From contig QCAD01000037.1 of NCBI GenBank assembly GCA_003282055.1, positions 1-6,340 on the forward strand: DNA of 6,340 nt, read 5' to 3'. Position numbers and translations under genes: made by a program. Source of the stretch: Pelagibacteraceae bacterium AG-339-N18 (lineage in GTDB: Bacteria > Pseudomonadota > Alphaproteobacteria > Pelagibacterales > Pelagibacteraceae). This document shows positions 5,348 to 6,340 of the stretch, in pieces; within the stretch, counting starts at the first letter, position 1; each line of letters opens with the position of its first letter. The notes beneath the pieces are model-generated. The model was not told the origin of the DNA. It made no database searches and saw only the letters and a program-made list of their open reading frames with translations.

Positions 5348-6214
5348 TTATAATAATTTAGACAAATATTTTGAGTAATCACAATTACCGTAAAATTTAA
5401 TTGATCGTTTAATATTTTTTTTTGTAATCCAATTATTATTGAAAGCTATTTCCTCTAAACAAGCTATCTTAAGGCCTTGTCTATTTTCAATAGCAGAGAC
5501 AAAATTACTTGTTTTGTAAAAATTATCCATAGAGCCTGTATCAAGCCATGCACCACCTCTTCCAATCAAGTCTGCAGATAACTCATTTTTAATTTTGTAG
5601 AACTTTAGTAAGTCTATTATTTCAACCTCACCTCTTTTTGAAGGTTTTAATTTCTTGGCGTATTTAACAACTTTATTATCAAAAAAATACAAACCAGTTA
5701 TTGCAAGGTCTGAAAAAAATTTTTTTGGTTTTTCCTCAATCTTTATAATCTTATTTTTTCTATTAACTTTTGCTACCCCGAATAGCTCTGGCTTAATTAC
5801 TTTGTGTAAAACAACTCTTGCTCCTTTTTTTAATTTAGAGCTAGTTAGAAGTAACTTTGATAAATTTTGACCATAAAAAAAATTATCTCCAAGTATCATT
5901 GCAACATTTTCTTTACCAATAAATTTTTCTCCAATCACAAAAGCATCAGGTAATCCCCTTGGTTTATATTGCTCAAGATAGCTAATTTTTATGCCAAGAT
6001 TATTGCCATTTGGTAAAATTTTTTTATATTGGTCAAGCTGGCCTTTGTTAACAATAATTAGTATATCTTTTATTTTTGATAACATCAAAATTGATAATGG
6101 ATAAAAAATTAATGGTTTATCATAAATAGGGAGTAATTGTTTATTAACTGCTTTTGTTAGGGGACTCATTCTTGTTCCTTTACCACCAGCTAAAATAATT
6201 CCTTTTTTAATCAT
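5348..6214 (-). CDS. rmlA: Glucose-1-phosphate thymidylyltransferase (RmlA)
   Basis: This full-length 288-residue enzyme joins glucose-1-phosphate and dTTP to give dTDP-glucose and pyrophosphate, the first step of the pathway. The nucleotide loop LAGGKGTRMSPLT is at 8-20, and K25-Q26 begins KQLLPIYDKP (25-34). Q82 starts the thymine-contact segment, LGDNFFYG (108-115) contains the metal-binding D110, EEKP is at 160-163, and WLDTGS (223-228) holds the second metal aspartate D225. One variation is PRGLPDA (85-91), where most RmlA proteins have P-D-GLAQA. The essential residues I can check are present, so it should be active. The ATG lies inside the end of rmlB, giving an 8-base out-of-frame overlap, and its stop touches the rmlC start. 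A partial Shine-Dalgarno-like GGGA precedes the ATG by a few bases. Confidence 0.95.
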   Translation of the reverse strand: MIKKGIILAGGKGTRMSPLTKAVNKQLLPIYDKPLIFYPLSILMLSKIKDILIIVNKGQLDQYKKILPNGNNLGIKISYLEQYKPRGLPDAFVIGEKFIGKENVAMILGDNFFYGQNLSKLLLTSSKLKKGARVVLHKVIKPELFGVAKVNRKNKIIKIEEKPKKFFSDLAITGLYFFDNKVVKYAKKLKPSKRGEVEIIDLLKFYKIKNELSADLIGRGGAWLDTGSMDNFYKTSNFVSAIENRQGLKIACLEEIAFNNNWITKKNIKRSIKFYGNCDYSKYLSKLL

Positions 6215-6340
6215 TTTTTCCCAATCTATTTAATATATCGCTTTTTGAAAGAGATTTGTAATATGATTTATTTTCAAAATACCAATTAAGAGTAAGTTTT
6301 ATTCCCTTTGAAAAATTTGTTTTTGGATACCATTTTAATT
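6207..6340 (-). CDS. rmlB: C-terminal end of dTDP-glucose 4,6-dehydratase (RmlB), partial
   Basis: The last 43 codons of a gene enter from the right edge; the rest lies outside the window. The frame starts LKWYPKTNFSKGIK and continues TLNWYFENKSYYKSL, which matches the conserved RmlB tail (L-W-P-T-F--G---T--WY-EN--WW). It ends LNRLGKND with TAA at 6209-6207, so it overlaps the rmlA start by 8 bases in another frame. It is too short to show the active site, so the identification rests on this tail and on the adjacent rmlA and rmlC, its usual companions. The enzyme removes water from dTDP-glucose to give dTDP-4-keto-6-deoxyglucose. I found the frame by translating the edge by hand. Confidence 0.85.
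   Translation of the reverse strand, partial: LKWYPKTNFSKGIKLTLNWYFENKSYYKSLSKSDILNRLGKND

Larger units (their letters stand above)
2115..6340 (-). other. Six-gene deoxysugar operon: rmlB-rmlA-rmlC-glycosyltransferase-C-methyltransferase-reductase
   Basis: All junctions are an overlap or near contact: rmlB/rmlA overlap 8 bases, rmlA/rmlC abut, rmlC/glycosyltransferase are 1 base apart, the glycosyltransferase and C-methyltransferase genes overlap 4 bases (TTGA), and the C-methyltransferase and reductase genes overlap 4 bases (ATGA). No promoter-sized gap exists, so one transcript starting beyond base 6340 is expected. The order roughly follows the order of the reactions, except that the transferase lies in the middle. 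Confidence 0.8.

Noticed and set aside
5655..5870. 71-codon open frame on the plus strand
   Set aside because: It is antisense to the clearly conserved rmlA gene, opposite the EEKP and neighbouring regions, with no independent motif.
1..6340. Insertion sequence, CRISPR array, rRNA or second tRNA attachment repeat
   Set aside because: No transposase-like protein, no regularly spaced direct repeats, no rRNA-like GC-rich block and no second copy of the GC-rich tRNA 3' end are visible. Poly-T and poly-A runs are lysine codons.

Overview
The window is very A+T-rich (the protein genes are full of AAA, AAT, ATT and TTT codons), tightly packed, and begins with a GC-rich tRNA-Met gene of alphaproteobacterial type. 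This suggests a streamlined marine alphaproteobacterium of the SAR11/Pelagibacterales kind, though no marker in the window proves the lineage. The protein content is sugar-nucleotide and surface-polysaccharide biosynthesis, so this is probably part of a variable cell-surface glycan region beginning at the 3' end of the tRNA gene.

Layout. Bases 1-57 hold a possible tRNA promoter, and 58-134 encode tRNA-Met(CAT) with its CCA end. Three bases further on, and running head-on towards the tRNA, is a putative sugar O-methyltransferase (138-1235, minus). A 61-bp gap (1236-1296) carries two overlapping, oppositely oriented sigma70-like promoters. They drive this gene and a second SAM-dependent methyltransferase of the MycE/TylF-like type (1297-2118, plus). 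The stop codon of the second gene overlaps the stop codon of a minus-strand operon that fills the rest of the window.

In transcription order the operon is: end of rmlB (6340-6207, cut by the window edge), rmlA (6214-5348), rmlC (5347-4829), a DUF4422 glycosyltransferase (4827-4012), a TylC3/NovU-like sugar C-methyltransferase (4015-2828, TTG start) and an RmlD-like reductase (2831-2115). Every junction is an overlap or a gap of at most 1 base, so translation is probably coupled. The operon promoter lies outside the window.

How the genes work together. RmlA and RmlB make dTDP-4-keto-6-deoxyglucose from glucose-1-phosphate and dTTP. RmlC epimerises it, the C-methyltransferase could add a methyl branch, the RmlD-like enzyme could reduce the 4-keto group, and the DUF4422 protein could transfer the product to a glycan. 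This is the enzyme set used for noviose-type branched 6-deoxysugars (NovV/T/W/U/S). The simpler reading is an L-rhamnose pathway with an extra methyltransferase. The two methyltransferases near the tRNA could O-methylate the finished sugar. The most unusual point is that the C-methyltransferase lacks the cysteine zinc site expected at the N-terminus of its family. No intergenic stretch is longer than 61 bases, and I saw no insertion sequence, CRISPR array or rRNA.
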